Source: a virus. From it: a DNA stretch of 44,668 bases. The notes under the pieces are model-generated. The model worked only from the letters and a program-made list of their open reading frames with translations, ran no database searches and had not been told where the DNA came from. Positions 1-7,758 of the stretch are shown here, piece by piece (position 1 is the stretch's first letter; each line of letters starts with the position of its first letter). Where the stretch lies: the IMG/VR virus record IMGVR_UViG_3300012964_000016, positions 1-44,668 of that record. The stretch is one strand, 5' to 3'. A program made the translations under genes and the position numbers.

Positions 1-79
1 GCACCGTACTGCACGCTTCCTGCAAAGCGTGTTTTTGCCACTGTGAACGGCGAAAAACTTTTAACGTGGTGCACAAAAA

Positions 80-131
80 TATTGATGCACAACGGGAAAG
101 ATTTTGTTGATGCGCGCTATTGATGCACAAC
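80..131. repeat. Two direct copies of a 14-bp motif upstream of the first gene
   Basis: TATTGATGCACAAC occurs at 80-93 and again at 118-131, 38 bp apart. A related GTGCACAA lies at 70-77 and a partial TTGATGC at 107-113. The second copy ends about 20 bp before the start codon at 153. Repeats like these could be operator or iteron sites, but no matching promoter boxes are clear. They are seen directly; their role is unknown. Confidence 0.5.
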
Positions 132-152
132 TAATACTGGAGGATAACCATC

Positions 153-551
153 ATGCATAATAGAAGCGATGTAAGAGCAGCGCTGTTGCTGGCGGCTGTT
201 GTTGTGTTGATGATTCTGAGCGGATACGTGAAGGCCGACGAGTGGCGTGCTGCGGATACATGGCGAGAAGCCTCATTCCAAACGCTGAACTATATTGATT
301 GGCGACAAACTTCATATATTGTTGATCATGCAGATGAAGGATACTATGAATCTCAGTCTGCGTGGTTAATCGGCGAGCATCCCACACAGGTGGGGGTTGA
401 CAATATGATGGCCGGTGCTGCTGTGCTGCATGCGGTTGCGGCATATTACCTACCGCATGGATGGCGCGAGGCATTCCAGTACATCACCATCGGCGGCAAG
501 CTACAGGCCACTGTCAACAATTACGCAATCGGGATCCGCGTTCCATTCTAA
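153..551 (+). CDS. Exported or membrane-anchored phage protein, function unknown
   Basis: 132 residues, starting at an ATG with GGAGG about 9 nt upstream. Residues 8-27 form a hydrophobic segment followed by KADEW, which looks like a signal peptide or single anchor. The body contains DWRQTSYI, a YYES segment, GEHPTQVGVDN and HGWREAFQYITIGGK. As I recall this layout recurs in small conserved phage proteins near lysis genes, with no known role. It is the only plus-strand gene in the left 25 kb. It runs head-on into Rz, and the two stop codons overlap at 548-551. If the map is circular it would be the last gene of the rightward block. Confidence 0.75.
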   Translation: MHNRSDVRAALLLAAVVVLMILSGYVKADEWRAADTWREASFQTLNYIDWRQTSYIVDHADEGYYESQSAWLIGEHPTQVGVDNMMAGAAVLHAVAAYYLPHGWREAFQYITIGGKLQATVNNYAIGIRVPF

Positions 552-961
552 TCGCCCGTCGGCAAGCCGTTCTTAGTTGCCCAATCACTCCACAGGATCA
601 CCGTGTTTGCATCCTCGGCGCAAGCTGCCTCGAATTCCGATAGGCTTCCAAGAGCCTGAGATTCTTGGGCGGTTCCCGCAGCTTTTTCGGCACACTTGGC
701 AAGGGCTGCTGTATAAAGACTTCTCTGTCCTTGCAGCACGCTGTTGTGATACTCATTGATACGAGCAACACTAGCATCAAGTTCAATCGCAATTTCATTT
801 TCATTCTCCTTGTATTTAACTTTAGCAGCGCGAGCCGCAGTGTCAGCAGCTAGGAGCTGACTGCGCAACTCTACTATCTGTGGTTCGTAGTACCTTAGTG
901 CTGCATAGTACCCGGCTATGAATGCCACGATAAACGGTATCGCGTATTTAAGTAGCGCCAT
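548..961 (-). CDS. Rz: Rz-like inner-membrane spanin subunit
   Basis: 137 residues if started at the ATG at 961, which has AAGGG 8 nt upstream; a GTG at 970 is possible but too close to that site. One N-terminal transmembrane helix (KYAIPFIVAFIAGYYAALRY) is followed by a long charged helical region rich in Ala, Glu and Lys, as in i-spanins. In the Rz family the periplasmic helix pairs with the Rz1 lipoprotein and fuses inner and outer membranes at the end of lysis. The assignment rests on topology, length, position after the holin and lytic-protein genes, and the nested Rz1 reading frame. There is no sequence motif to rely on. Confidence 0.8.
   Translation of the reverse strand: MALLKYAIPFIVAFIAGYYAALRYYEPQIVELRSQLLAADTAARAAKVKYKENENEIAIELDASVARINEYHNSVLQGQRSLYTAALAKCAEKAAGTAQESQALGSLSEFEAACAEDANTVILWSDWATKNGLPTGD
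598..798 (-). CDS. Rz1: Rz1-like outer-membrane lipoprotein spanin, nested in Rz
   Basis: 66 residues, entirely inside Rz in the +1 frame. An ATG at 804 is also open, but AAGGAG is ideally spaced for the ATG at 798. The N-terminus is basic then hydrophobic (LMLVLLVSMSITTACC), ending in a lipobox-like TTAC; the -3 residue is Thr instead of the usual Leu, so processing is inferred. The mature part is short and proline-containing (QQPLPSVPKKLREPP), the hallmark of Rz1 proteins. Complete nesting is the lambda arrangement. Confidence 0.75.
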   Translation of the reverse strand: MKLRLNLMLVLLVSMSITTACCKDREVFIQQPLPSVPKKLREPPKNLRLLEAYRNSRQLAPRMQTR

Positions 962-1331
962 TGTCTGCACCCTTCATTCCATGCGCTTTACTGTCAATCA
1001 GGTATCCAGCTGTATGAAAGCTGCCTAGCATGATCACTGCGTTGAGCGCTGCTTGTGGGTCGAATGGTGCGCCAGCAACTACCACAGAATACACCACCTG
1101 CCACACAAGTTCTGGATTTGCCCACGCGCCTATCCCTGACGAGCATAGCGCAAGTGACGACAGCAGAATAGCCGTGAATTTAACGCCCTGTCTGCTACGC
1201 GTTCCAAACACGACATAGGAGAAAAATCGCACAGCAGTTCTGCGAGATTTAGTCAGTGTTCTCCAGTGAGAATAGACCCCCGTATACTGTACCAACACAA
1301 CCACCAGTAAAGCCCACAAATTAATCTGCAT
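948..1331 (-). CDS. Small membrane protein of the lysis cassette, possible second holin or antiholin
   Basis: 127 residues, start ATG with GGAGGT 6 nt upstream. Three hydrophobic stretches are visible: about 5-22, 52-70 and 79-95. It lies between the DUF5675 protein and Rz, overlapping both neighbours by about 10-14 bp, so it is translated with the lysis cassette. Position and topology suggest holin or antiholin activity, but no holin family is recognisable. The protein at 1733-2050 is the better holin candidate. Confidence 0.6.
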   Translation of the reverse strand: MQINLWALLVVVLVQYTGVYSHWRTLTKSRRTAVRFFSYVVFGTRSRQGVKFTAILLSSLALCSSGIGAWANPELVWQVVYSVVVAGAPFDPQAALNAVIMLGSFHTAGYLIDSKAHGMKGADNGAT

Positions 1332-1731
1332 GTGTCACCTCCAAGAAGCACGGTTCTCCGCGTTTTATAGCAGAATCAATTCTAGGGAATAGCGCATCAA
1401 GCGCCCTAGCAGAGTTTGCTATCCAATTAACTTTACGTCCGTAGCCAACGAGAATACAGCCCTCAGTGTCGGTTGCCTTGTTGCCGCTGTGTATGCGTAT
1501 GCCAGAGAAACCCGGCACAGCCAGTACGTGGAGCATGGGGCGCCCCGCATGGCTTGGGCTTGGGTCTATTACAACGCCATATCGACCTTCCGGTATTGCC
1601 GTCTGGCCGTACACCTTTGGACCTTTGCGGACAACGTCTTCCAGGGTGTCACAGAAATCAACACCATCCACCAGCAACCGACCAATGGTAGATTCTGACG
1701 TGAACGTATCGCGCACTAGTTTAAGTTCCAT
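1321..1731 (-). CDS. DUF5675-type protein, candidate lysis enzyme
   Basis: 136 residues from the ATG at 1731, which has GGAGGT 7 nt upstream inside the end of the holin gene. It matches the DUF5675 pattern: a short Thr/Glu-rich lead, FCDTLEDVVR, KVYGQTAIPEGRYGVVID, then GFSGIRIHSGNKATDTEGC. The late HSGN...TEGC pair resembles the His and Cys of L,D-transpeptidase (YkuD) active sites (inference from pattern only). No lysozyme, amidase or lytic transglycosylase is seen elsewhere in the window. It sits between a holin and the spanins, where an endolysin normally lies. Family call is firm; enzymatic role is inference. Confidence 0.75.
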   Translation of the reverse strand: MELKLVRDTFTSESTIGRLLVDGVDFCDTLEDVVRKGPKVYGQTAIPEGRYGVVIDPSPSHAGRPMLHVLAVPGFSGIRIHSGNKATDTEGCILVGYGRKVNWIANSARALDALFPRIDSAIKRGEPCFLEVTHAD

Positions 1732-1732
1732 T

Positions 1733-2050
1733 TCAGTCACCTCCGTTGTCTATGCGTTTAATAATTCTGCGCTCTGCAGCGGCCAAAAGTTGCGTCGCCA
1801 TGTGACCGCCAATACCGGCACCAGCAGCGCACACTCCCATCGGCATATCCACTGCAGCCAGGATCATGAAGGTTCCCATACCAACAAAACCGCTCGTAAC
1901 CACTTCGCCGATAAACTCAAATATGCTAAAGGTCTTTCTGTTTCTTCGCTTCAGCCGCTGGTAGAAACTCACAACCCCTCCCCCGAATGCCATGATCATC
2001 GCAAGAACCCACGTTGCGAACGCCCAGTTTGTCGGGTCTTTTTCTAACAT
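1733..2050 (-). CDS. Holin, probably LydA/phage_holin_3-like
   Basis: 105 residues. The start is the ATG at 2050, because the in-frame upstream codons KEEG are the ribosome site AAGGAGG itself. It has three hydrophobic helices (WAFATWVLAMIMAFGGG, a middle FIGEVVTSGFVGMGTFMIL, and a Gly/Ala-rich third) with a dibasic stretch KRRNRK between the first two. This arrangement, FxGEVVTSxFVG then GxxGHMATQ, resembles LydA-type holins. Holins open the inner membrane at the programmed time of lysis. The gene is directly followed by the DUF5675 gene. Confidence 0.75.
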   Translation of the reverse strand: MLEKDPTNWAFATWVLAMIMAFGGGVVSFYQRLKRRNRKTFSIFEFIGEVVTSGFVGMGTFMILAAVDMPMGVCAAGAGIGGHMATQLLAAAERRIIKRIDNGGD

Positions 2051-2074
2051 ACCTTCCTCCTTATTTATTTGCAT

Positions 2075-2185
2075 TTACAAACCCTCCGTTCCCACCTGTG
2101 TATCTCTGGCCGGATGTCCGCAGTACTTATAATCGGCTACCGCCAGAGTTGGAATAAGCATCGCTATCGCAAGTAGTATCCGCAT
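2075..2185 (-). CDS. Tiny exported peptide (36 aa)
   Basis: ATG at 2185 with AAGGAGG 7 nt upstream, running 36 codons to a TAA at 2075. Residues 1-17 (MRILLAIAMLIPTLAVA) form a clean signal-peptide-like segment ending in AVA, leaving a mature peptide of about 19 residues with a single Cys (DYKYCGHPARD). It fits exactly between its neighbours with short gaps, so the ribosome site and spacing support real translation. Function unknown; the location suggests an accessory to lysis. Confidence 0.6.
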   Translation of the reverse strand: MRILLAIAMLIPTLAVADYKYCGHPARDTQVGTEGL

Positions 2186-2187
2186 GA

Positions 2188-2553
2188 CTAGTCCTCCTTG
2201 CAATGCCCGATGTCGAATGGAGTCAGCCAATTGTCGCACCACCAAAGCGACTGTACCTGGCGGAACCCTGAGGACTTAAATTTATGTCGACGGATACGCG
2301 CTGTGGATAGAAATTCTCTCGGAAGTTCGCAGTAGGTTATCGTCAGGAACCACCAGTTCAGCAGCGTATCCGACGCTAGTCCAAGGGCAAGCAGCGCAAA
2401 GCAAGTCCACCGAACTATTACGGAACCGCTAAACAAAGTATCGCGCACCTCATTCATTTTCATAATTGCTACGTACAGAACGAAGGTTGTGAGTAGCAGA
2501 ACAGCGGAAACCCAAATCCAGATTAATGGGTACAACCAATATTGGTAGTCCAT
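2188..2553 (-). CDS. Predicted two- or three-helix membrane protein, function unknown
   Basis: 121 residues, start preceded by AGGAGGT. Hydrophobic helices lie at about 8-32 and 46-72. The C-terminal part carries PREFLSTARIRRHK and ends NWLTPFDIGHCKED. A membrane protein of this shape, with PRE(W/F)..TAR.RR and a terminal L.PFD..HC, recurs in tailed phages of Beta- and Gammaproteobacteria near lysis genes (recalled from the family, not searched). Its role is unknown. Confidence 0.65.
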   Translation of the reverse strand: MDYQYWLYPLIWIWVSAVLLLTTFVLYVAIMKMNEVRDTLFSGSVIVRWTCFALLALGLASDTLLNWWFLTITYCELPREFLSTARIRRHKFKSSGFRQVQSLWWCDNWLTPFDIGHCKED

Positions 2554-2561
2554 GACACCTC

Positions 2562-2813
2562 CTATAGTGAATTTTTAACGCGCTTAATTCTTTCGATGTC
2601 TTCAGCTGTTACTGGATCGCAGCCCATTTGTGCCAGATGATCATTAACTGCGGCCATCTGCAGCAGAACATCTGTATCTGGCGTCACTAAAGTTCTGTGC
2701 CAGTGAGAAGCAACAACCTCGTCGCCCACCATTGTTTCTACCGCGATCCTAATTTGCAGATTATTGTTTCGCGTTACTTCTATCTGATCCACCACTGCCA
2801 ATTTCTTAATCAT
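2562..2813 (-). CDS. Hypothetical phage protein downstream of the fibre gene
   Basis: 83 residues from the ATG at 2813, with GAGAGGG upstream. An earlier start at 2876 would overlap the fibre gene by 53 bp and lacks a good ribosome site. The protein is hydrophilic: a beta-rich first half (VVDQIEVTRNNNLQIRIA) and a helical C-terminus. No known domain is recognised. Its place after the fibre gene suggests a structural or fibre-assembly role, which is a guess. Confidence 0.65.
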   Translation of the reverse strand: MIKKLAVVDQIEVTRNNNLQIRIAVETMVGDEVVASHWHRTLVTPDTDVLLQMAAVNDHLAQMGCDPVTAEDIERIKRVKNSL

Positions 2814-2823
2814 GATGCCCTCT

Positions 2824-3462
2824 CTATTGTACTGGATATGATATGTTGCCGTAGATACTGCAGGTTCCGCCGACAAGCCCGTCTAAGCTCGGTCCGTTGG
2901 TTGCTCCCGTGGACCCCGGAACATCGAACATATCGATATATGAAGAGTTAGCGCCCATAGTGCCGATGACGTTGTAGTAGTTCGCAGATGTACTAGACCA
3001 CAATACAGAGCAGGTCGCAATGTACGGAGTTGACGCGCTTACGTTCAGAGAAGCAAATGGCTGTCCTGTCATGCGGTATCCACCAGAACCAGAGGCGCTC
3101 GTGTATTTAAATGTTAGGTGGCACATTCTACCGATCTTTGTATACGTACCATACACCGTATTTGCAGTGATTCCAGTGACTGCTGGAGTCCACGTACCCT
3201 CCTCATAATCATCAAGTGTATTTGCATCGGCACTCGCGTTCTGTGCAGCGGGGAATTTTATCTGCCCGCCAGTTAGTGTCATCAACCCAGAGAATGTGCT
3301 GGTCGTTGCATTTACGGTACCGCCGGATTGATTCGTAGCATTCACGATCGTAGGTGCGCCAGCGTCTCCGGCTGCCATTGCCGCAAAGTTGTCAAACAGC
3401 TGAGACATCTTCGCACTGGTCAGAACAGAGCCGTATGCGAAGGTCAGTGCAGTCCAAGTCAT
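2824..3462 (-). CDS. Tail fibre-like protein
   Basis: 212 residues, start with GGGGGCTGAT before the ATG. The N-terminal 35 residues look like a tail-attachment helix (AYGSVLTSAKMSQLFDNFAAM). A Thr/Ser/Asn-rich beta segment follows, then NTLDDYEEGTWTPAVTG at about 82-98. That LDDYEEGTWTP signature recurs in phage tail-fibre and receptor-binding proteins just before the C-terminal beta domain. The rest (about 100-212) is Gly/Ser/Tyr-rich as expected for a receptor-binding tip. It is the last structural gene before lysis. Confidence 0.7.
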   Translation of the reverse strand: MTWTALTFAYGSVLTSAKMSQLFDNFAAMAAGDAGAPTIVNATNQSGGTVNATTSTFSGLMTLTGGQIKFPAAQNASADANTLDDYEEGTWTPAVTGITANTVYGTYTKIGRMCHLTFKYTSASGSGGYRMTGQPFASLNVSASTPYIATCSVLWSSTSANYYNVIGTMGANSSYIDMFDVPGSTGATNGPSLDGLVGGTCSIYGNISYPVQ

Positions 3463-3463
3463 A

Positions 3464-3670
3464 TCAGCCCCCTTCTTTTTTCAGCTCGCTGGCTGTGTCA
3501 TCCAGCATCTTCATCACCACGCTAGTATGATCTCTGCACAGCGCCGGGTTCGCAACACCATTCAGCGAGACACCATGTACAGAAGACCAGCCGGGAAATC
3601 CAGCCCCTTCAACCACCTCTCCCTCTACGATGCCACACACATCGCAGCGGATTGATCTAATAATTGCCAT
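3464..3670 (-). CDS. Small zinc-finger-like protein between tail genes
   Basis: 68 residues, start with GGAGGGAGGAG upstream. It contains CDVCG at residues 9-13 and LCRDH at 44-48, giving a plausible Cys2-Cys-His metal site across about 40 residues. It lies two bases from the fibre gene stop. Function unknown; a metal-stabilised small structural or regulatory protein is possible. Confidence 0.6.
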   Translation of the reverse strand: MAIIRSIRCDVCGIVEGEVVEGAGFPGWSSVHGVSLNGVANPALCRDHTSVVMKMLDDTASELKKEGG

Positions 3671-3682
3671 CTACTCCTCCCT

Positions 3683-4861
3683 CTAGGTTAATATGTCTAC
3701 AGAATCAAGCGCAGACACGTCAAGCGTGAAACCATTGAAGTATTGCGATTGATCTATCATGAAATTCTTTGTTCCGTTGTTCATGTCCAACGTTTCACCC
3801 ATTATCCTGAAGGTGTCACTAACTGAGAGCAGCGGATTGGTATACAGGATAGTATCACCAATGGTCAGTAGCGCAGCCTGCAGCGACGACTTTACATTAA
3901 ATTTATTGTGAATAAGAGAATTAGTGTGTATTATTCTCTGAGCAAGATTTATAGCAGATAGCGAATCTACCAACCACACTGCTGTTTCCGCCACGATACG
4001 TTCGCGCAGTCCGTAATTAGAACGACTGCTGGAAGAGGTGTCTTGTACCGTAAATCCGAAGAACTGCGATGTCGTGTCGTATGCGCCACTGACGAACGCA
4101 TTGTTGACGAGTTCTCTGTCGTCCAACGTAGCTGAATAGTCAAGAACCGTATCGTTTGTCAGCGTGCCGGAAGCCGGAACTGCTACGCTATATCGTACGA
4201 ACTTCAGCTTATCGCCTTCGACAAATACTGCGGACTGTGTGAGATACGCCAGCTTTGAAAGTATTTCCATCGGTTGTTGGCCGGTCAGCTGCATTCTAGC
4301 GCGAACGTTGTCGGTAGAAAATACGGAAGTCCAGCTACTAAAGCTGGCATAGTCAAGGTCAGGGTTGCTGGTACTGGCAACAGCTGATAGACCTCCGTGA
4401 CTGGTGCACACCCACCACGCCAGATCATGTATCAGATAACTTGAAGAGGTGTAGTTTGTCGGAGTGGTTGTACTTCCGATACGCTTGTCCGCCAGCTTGC
4501 GGAATTTATCGATCAGGGTCAGAGAACAACTTGCGCCTGCGTACCTGACAGCATCAATCGTGCCGTTAAAGATAGGAATGTAGTCGCTGCTGACCGTGCC
4601 GTCTGAATACACAGCGCTCAGTCTTATGGCAACTGCATTTCGCAATTTAGTAGGGTCTGCACTGAGAAAGTTGAATGATCCGGCTGCGTTACTAAGATCA
4701 ATGGTCGCAGTCTGTGGCTGTAATGCGTCCCACTGCTTGCTCAGTGTGGGCCAGCTTAGTACATAGGCGGAATAATCACTACCACCGATAGTGAGCAGAC
4801 GCGACAACTTAACGCGCTTGAGCGCTATTTCATTGGCGAATTGTGACGATACGGAATACAC
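3683..4861 (-). CDS. Tail protein, probable hub or baseplate component
   Basis: 392 residues, GTG start overlapping the preceding stop by one base (TAGTG) with AGGG upstream. Early residues KLSRLLTIGGSDYSAYVLSW and TLSKQWDALQPQTATIDLSN look like the beta-rich N-terminal part of siphophage tail hub proteins. The middle (about 190-300) reads like an extended domain of surface loops. Its place after the tape measure and a short distal-tail protein is where Dit/Tal-type proteins are encoded. Hub role is inferred from position. Confidence 0.6.
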   Translation of the reverse strand: MYSVSSQFANEIALKRVKLSRLLTIGGSDYSAYVLSWPTLSKQWDALQPQTATIDLSNAAGSFNFLSADPTKLRNAVAIRLSAVYSDGTVSSDYIPIFNGTIDAVRYAGASCSLTLIDKFRKLADKRIGSTTTPTNYTSSSYLIHDLAWWVCTSHGGLSAVASTSNPDLDYASFSSWTSVFSTDNVRARMQLTGQQPMEILSKLAYLTQSAVFVEGDKLKFVRYSVAVPASGTLTNDTVLDYSATLDDRELVNNAFVSGAYDTTSQFFGFTVQDTSSSSRSNYGLRERIVAETAVWLVDSLSAINLAQRIIHTNSLIHNKFNVKSSLQAALLTIGDTILYTNPLLSVSDTFRIMGETLDMNNGTKNFMIDQSQYFNGFTLDVSALDSVDILT

Positions 4862-5214
4862 TAGAATCCCTCCAGTTCTATTGTTCCCGCGAATTGATCA
4901 GTGTATGGTGGCACCAACCTAGAGATCGGCTTGTCCACGTTGGCGATATAGCCACTGACGACGACAATGCTGTTAAGGTCATACACACGAACAGGAACGT
5001 TCGCTCCCCACCAAGAATTGATACTCGTCATATCTGCTGATGATAAGAACGCGACATTGAGTCGCACCTTTGGAAATGAACCCCAAATATACCGATAATT
5101 TGCGCCGGACAAGGTACGGTGCGACGATTCAATTTTCTGTCCGCTGGTCATGATGTCGTACTCAGGATTCATGCTGACTACGGTTGTTCCATCAGTTATT
5201 GTGTATGCTGGCAT
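4861..5214 (-). CDS. Short tail protein following the tape measure
   Basis: 117 residues, start with AAGGTATAGACT before the ATG. Almost entirely beta-type composition (YRYIWGSFPKVRLNVAFLSS, VPVRVYDLNSIVVVSGYIANV). Short beta proteins directly after the tape measure are typically distal-tail or minor tail proteins that begin tip assembly. No family motif is recognised; the call is from context. Confidence 0.6.
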   Translation of the reverse strand: MPAYTITDGTTVVSMNPEYDIMTSGQKIESSHRTLSGANYRYIWGSFPKVRLNVAFLSSADMTSINSWWGANVPVRVYDLNSIVVVSGYIANVDKPISRLVPPYTDQFAGTIELEGF

Positions 5215-5217
5215 AGT

Positions 5218-7758
5218 CTATACCTTTTGTGAAGCGAAGTCGGGGCGCACCCCTATCGCAAACATTTCATTCAGCGCATCAACTACCGGGCGACCTATGG
5301 CATTGCGCAGTTGTATCCTATCCATATTGGCAAACACATCAGCGTTGACGGCATTCTCCATTATGTGAATAGTCAAATTCTGGATGACCACAGAACCACC
5401 GCTAGACTGATTCTTGTCATGATCTATTACCGTTTCATTGGGGTGCAGGATAGCCGCGAAGCCGCCGCGTCCATCAATGCCGCCACTGCGAGAACCATAG
5501 CCAGTGAAGCCACCTCCATCAAACGACAGCGCGTCGGATATGTTGGAAACAACCGAACCGCCGCCAGTTACGACATTGACGCCCTTGTTGGCGATGTCCC
5601 CTCCGATACCACCGATAGCACCAGAGGCAGTCTTTATAGCGTCTATCAACTTGTTGACCAAGTCAATAACAACCTTGATCGCTTCTGACATAAGCGCGAA
5701 AGACCACAAGATTGGACTCAGTGCGGAAACTATAGTGGGCGATTCTCCCTTTACAAGTTTACTGAGTTCTTCAAAGGCGGCTTTTACGAGCCACACAGCA
5801 GCCGCAATCGAAAGGGCTACAGCTGCCGCTGGCGCCCACGCAATGCTAACGGCTATGCCCGTAGCCACACCAACCGGCCCAAACTGCTGCACGGCCTCCC
5901 TAACCAGCCAAATGGCCGCAGCCACGGCCACAAAGCCTATCAACACCGGACCCCATGCTATAGAGGTTGCAGTGCCGCCAGCCACCATAACGCCAGTCGC
6001 GCCGGTAGATGCAGCCGCCTCAGCCGAATAAGCTGTGATTATGCCAGCGCTTAGCAATGCGCGCTGCACGCCTATCTGGATGAATGTTGAGATGATGGTT
6101 TTTAAAATCTGCTTACCTATTTGCGTGAATGATTCACTTAAATCCTTTCCCTCAATTATCGCATCAGCGGTTGCGTCGCCAATGCCACGCACGACAGAAA
6201 AGAATACATCAGAAATCATGGTGCCGATTTGATACGACACACTTCCCAAGCTGCGCATGTGCATGTAAATGCTTTTACCGGCAACTTCCATAGAATCATC
6301 AGCTGTGTTCTTATACTGCTCAGTACTGAACCGCGCATCGTCCCACGCAGCTGACTCACGACGAATCATGCGAGCGTGGTCATCTACAGTAACTGCTCCA
6401 TTCTCAAGTGCGGAGTTTATCTTGTCTAGCATTTCCAGGTGTTTCTCAAGCGGCGTCTGTTGTGACGAAATTATGGAGGTAGCTTCTGAAAGCTGCTCTT
6501 TAAAGTTGGCCTGTGCATCAATGATAGTCGCCAACGATTTAGCGTGCGCCAGCTGCGCGCCGGTAGCACCCTTCAGGGAAAGTTCATACACCTTAGTTTC
6601 GGATGAAGTCATGCCTGTAGTCATGATGGTTGCAAGCATGCTCTTGATTGAATCATCAATTGACTTGGTCAGCTTTTCACGCTCTTTTCTGGCGTCTTCG
6701 TCTGCCTTGGTTTGCACCGCCATCGCGTCAGCAGCTTTGCGGATTGCGGTCATCTGCCTTGCGGAGGCTGCGGCGGCGCTCTGTGCTGATTCGTCCCATA
6801 TCTTGCTCGTATTGGTTACAGCGGCATTGATTGTATCCGAACCATCAATGAATGCCTGCTTTACCGTATGAAACGCACCCACAAAGTCGCCGTTCATTAT
6901 CTGCACATTCGTGGCAACAATAGCAGCAATGGTCTGTCCTAGCACACGGAACGCTGCCGTGACAATGACAATGGCAGACAAGGCTACTCTAAATCCGGCA
7001 GCAACGGCATTGCCAAAATCTTGGATAAATCCACTGTTGGCAGTGAAGTCAATCAGCAGACCGGTGAGTTCTTCTAGAACTGGTGCGAGAGAAGTCATGG
7101 CTACATTGAAGGACCCTTTTACTATGTCAGCCATAGTCGTTAGATTGTCATTCACCTGATCTGCGGACTTGGCAAAATCATCTGTGATCACCACGCCGAA
7201 CTTCTTAGCGTTGTCCATCATTTCTCGAATTGCTGCGCTACCTTGATGAAGGAAGGGCAGCATATCAGTCCCGATCTTTCTACCGAACAAATCTGATGCA
7301 TTCTTGGCTTGTTCGGCGCCGTCCTTTGTGCTGGCGAATTTGTCAGCCAGATCAAGCAATATGTCAATGGTTGGTCGAATGTTGCCGCCAGCATCCTTCG
7401 CCGACACTCCCATTTTTGCAAGCGCCTTGCCCGCTGGTGTGGCGTCGCTGTCGGCAAGACTCTTTCCCAACATGCGCAACGCACTGGTCAAGGTGTTTGC
7501 CTCAACGTTGGACATCTTGGCCGCCCATGATAGCGCCGAGAATGCTTCCGTAGTCATGCCAGCTTTCTCTGCCTGCGTACCCATGGCCTCAGCATTTTCA
7601 AGAGACGCCTTAGCCATCTTCAATGTTTCGTATATGACAGCGCCGATTTTTAGCTGGCTGATTTCTTTGTCAAATGCAGCGACGCTGGCATTCATCCGCT
7701 TCATTTCTGCGGTAAATTCGTCCTTTGCCTGTATCGAGTATTCAACTGCATTAGTCAT
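5218..7758 (-). CDS. Tape measure protein
   Basis: 846 residues, the longest tail gene. Start ATG has AAGGAG 8 nt upstream and overlaps the GT stop as ATGA. The N-terminal half is alpha-helical with repeated KAGMTTEAFSALSWAAKMS and LGKSLADSD segments typical of tape measure proteins. Long hydrophobic stretches lie at about 590-700 (GVMVAGGTATSIAWGPVLIG, AAAAIWLV). A Gly-rich stretch and a C-terminal beta part follow. In this family the protein sets tail length and is ejected on infection. At the usual 1.5 angstroms per residue, a tail of about 125 nm would be expected (inference). Confidence 0.92.
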   Translation of the reverse strand: MTNAVEYSIQAKDEFTAEMKRMNASVAAFDKEISQLKIGAVIYETLKMAKASLENAEAMGTQAEKAGMTTEAFSALSWAAKMSNVEANTLTSALRMLGKSLADSDATPAGKALAKMGVSAKDAGGNIRPTIDILLDLADKFASTKDGAEQAKNASDLFGRKIGTDMLPFLHQGSAAIREMMDNAKKFGVVITDDFAKSADQVNDNLTTMADIVKGSFNVAMTSLAPVLEELTGLLIDFTANSGFIQDFGNAVAAGFRVALSAIVIVTAAFRVLGQTIAAIVATNVQIMNGDFVGAFHTVKQAFIDGSDTINAAVTNTSKIWDESAQSAAAASARQMTAIRKAADAMAVQTKADEDARKEREKLTKSIDDSIKSMLATIMTTGMTSSETKVYELSLKGATGAQLAHAKSLATIIDAQANFKEQLSEATSIISSQQTPLEKHLEMLDKINSALENGAVTVDDHARMIRRESAAWDDARFSTEQYKNTADDSMEVAGKSIYMHMRSLGSVSYQIGTMISDVFFSVVRGIGDATADAIIEGKDLSESFTQIGKQILKTIISTFIQIGVQRALLSAGIITAYSAEAAASTGATGVMVAGGTATSIAWGPVLIGFVAVAAAIWLVREAVQQFGPVGVATGIAVSIAWAPAAAVALSIAAAVWLVKAAFEELSKLVKGESPTIVSALSPILWSFALMSEAIKVVIDLVNKLIDAIKTASGAIGGIGGDIANKGVNVVTGGGSVVSNISDALSFDGGGFTGYGSRSGGIDGRGGFAAILHPNETVIDHDKNQSSGGSVVIQNLTIHIMENAVNADVFANMDRIQLRNAIGRPVVDALNEMFAIGVRPDFASQKV

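Noticed and set aside
153-551. Endolysin or holin on the plus strand
   Set aside because: It has a signal-like segment but no catalytic or holin features, and is outside the lysis operon's direction.
1466-2047. Plus-strand open frame of 193 codons
   Set aside because: Antisense to the DUF5675 and holin genes; no ribosome site and no sensible protein features.
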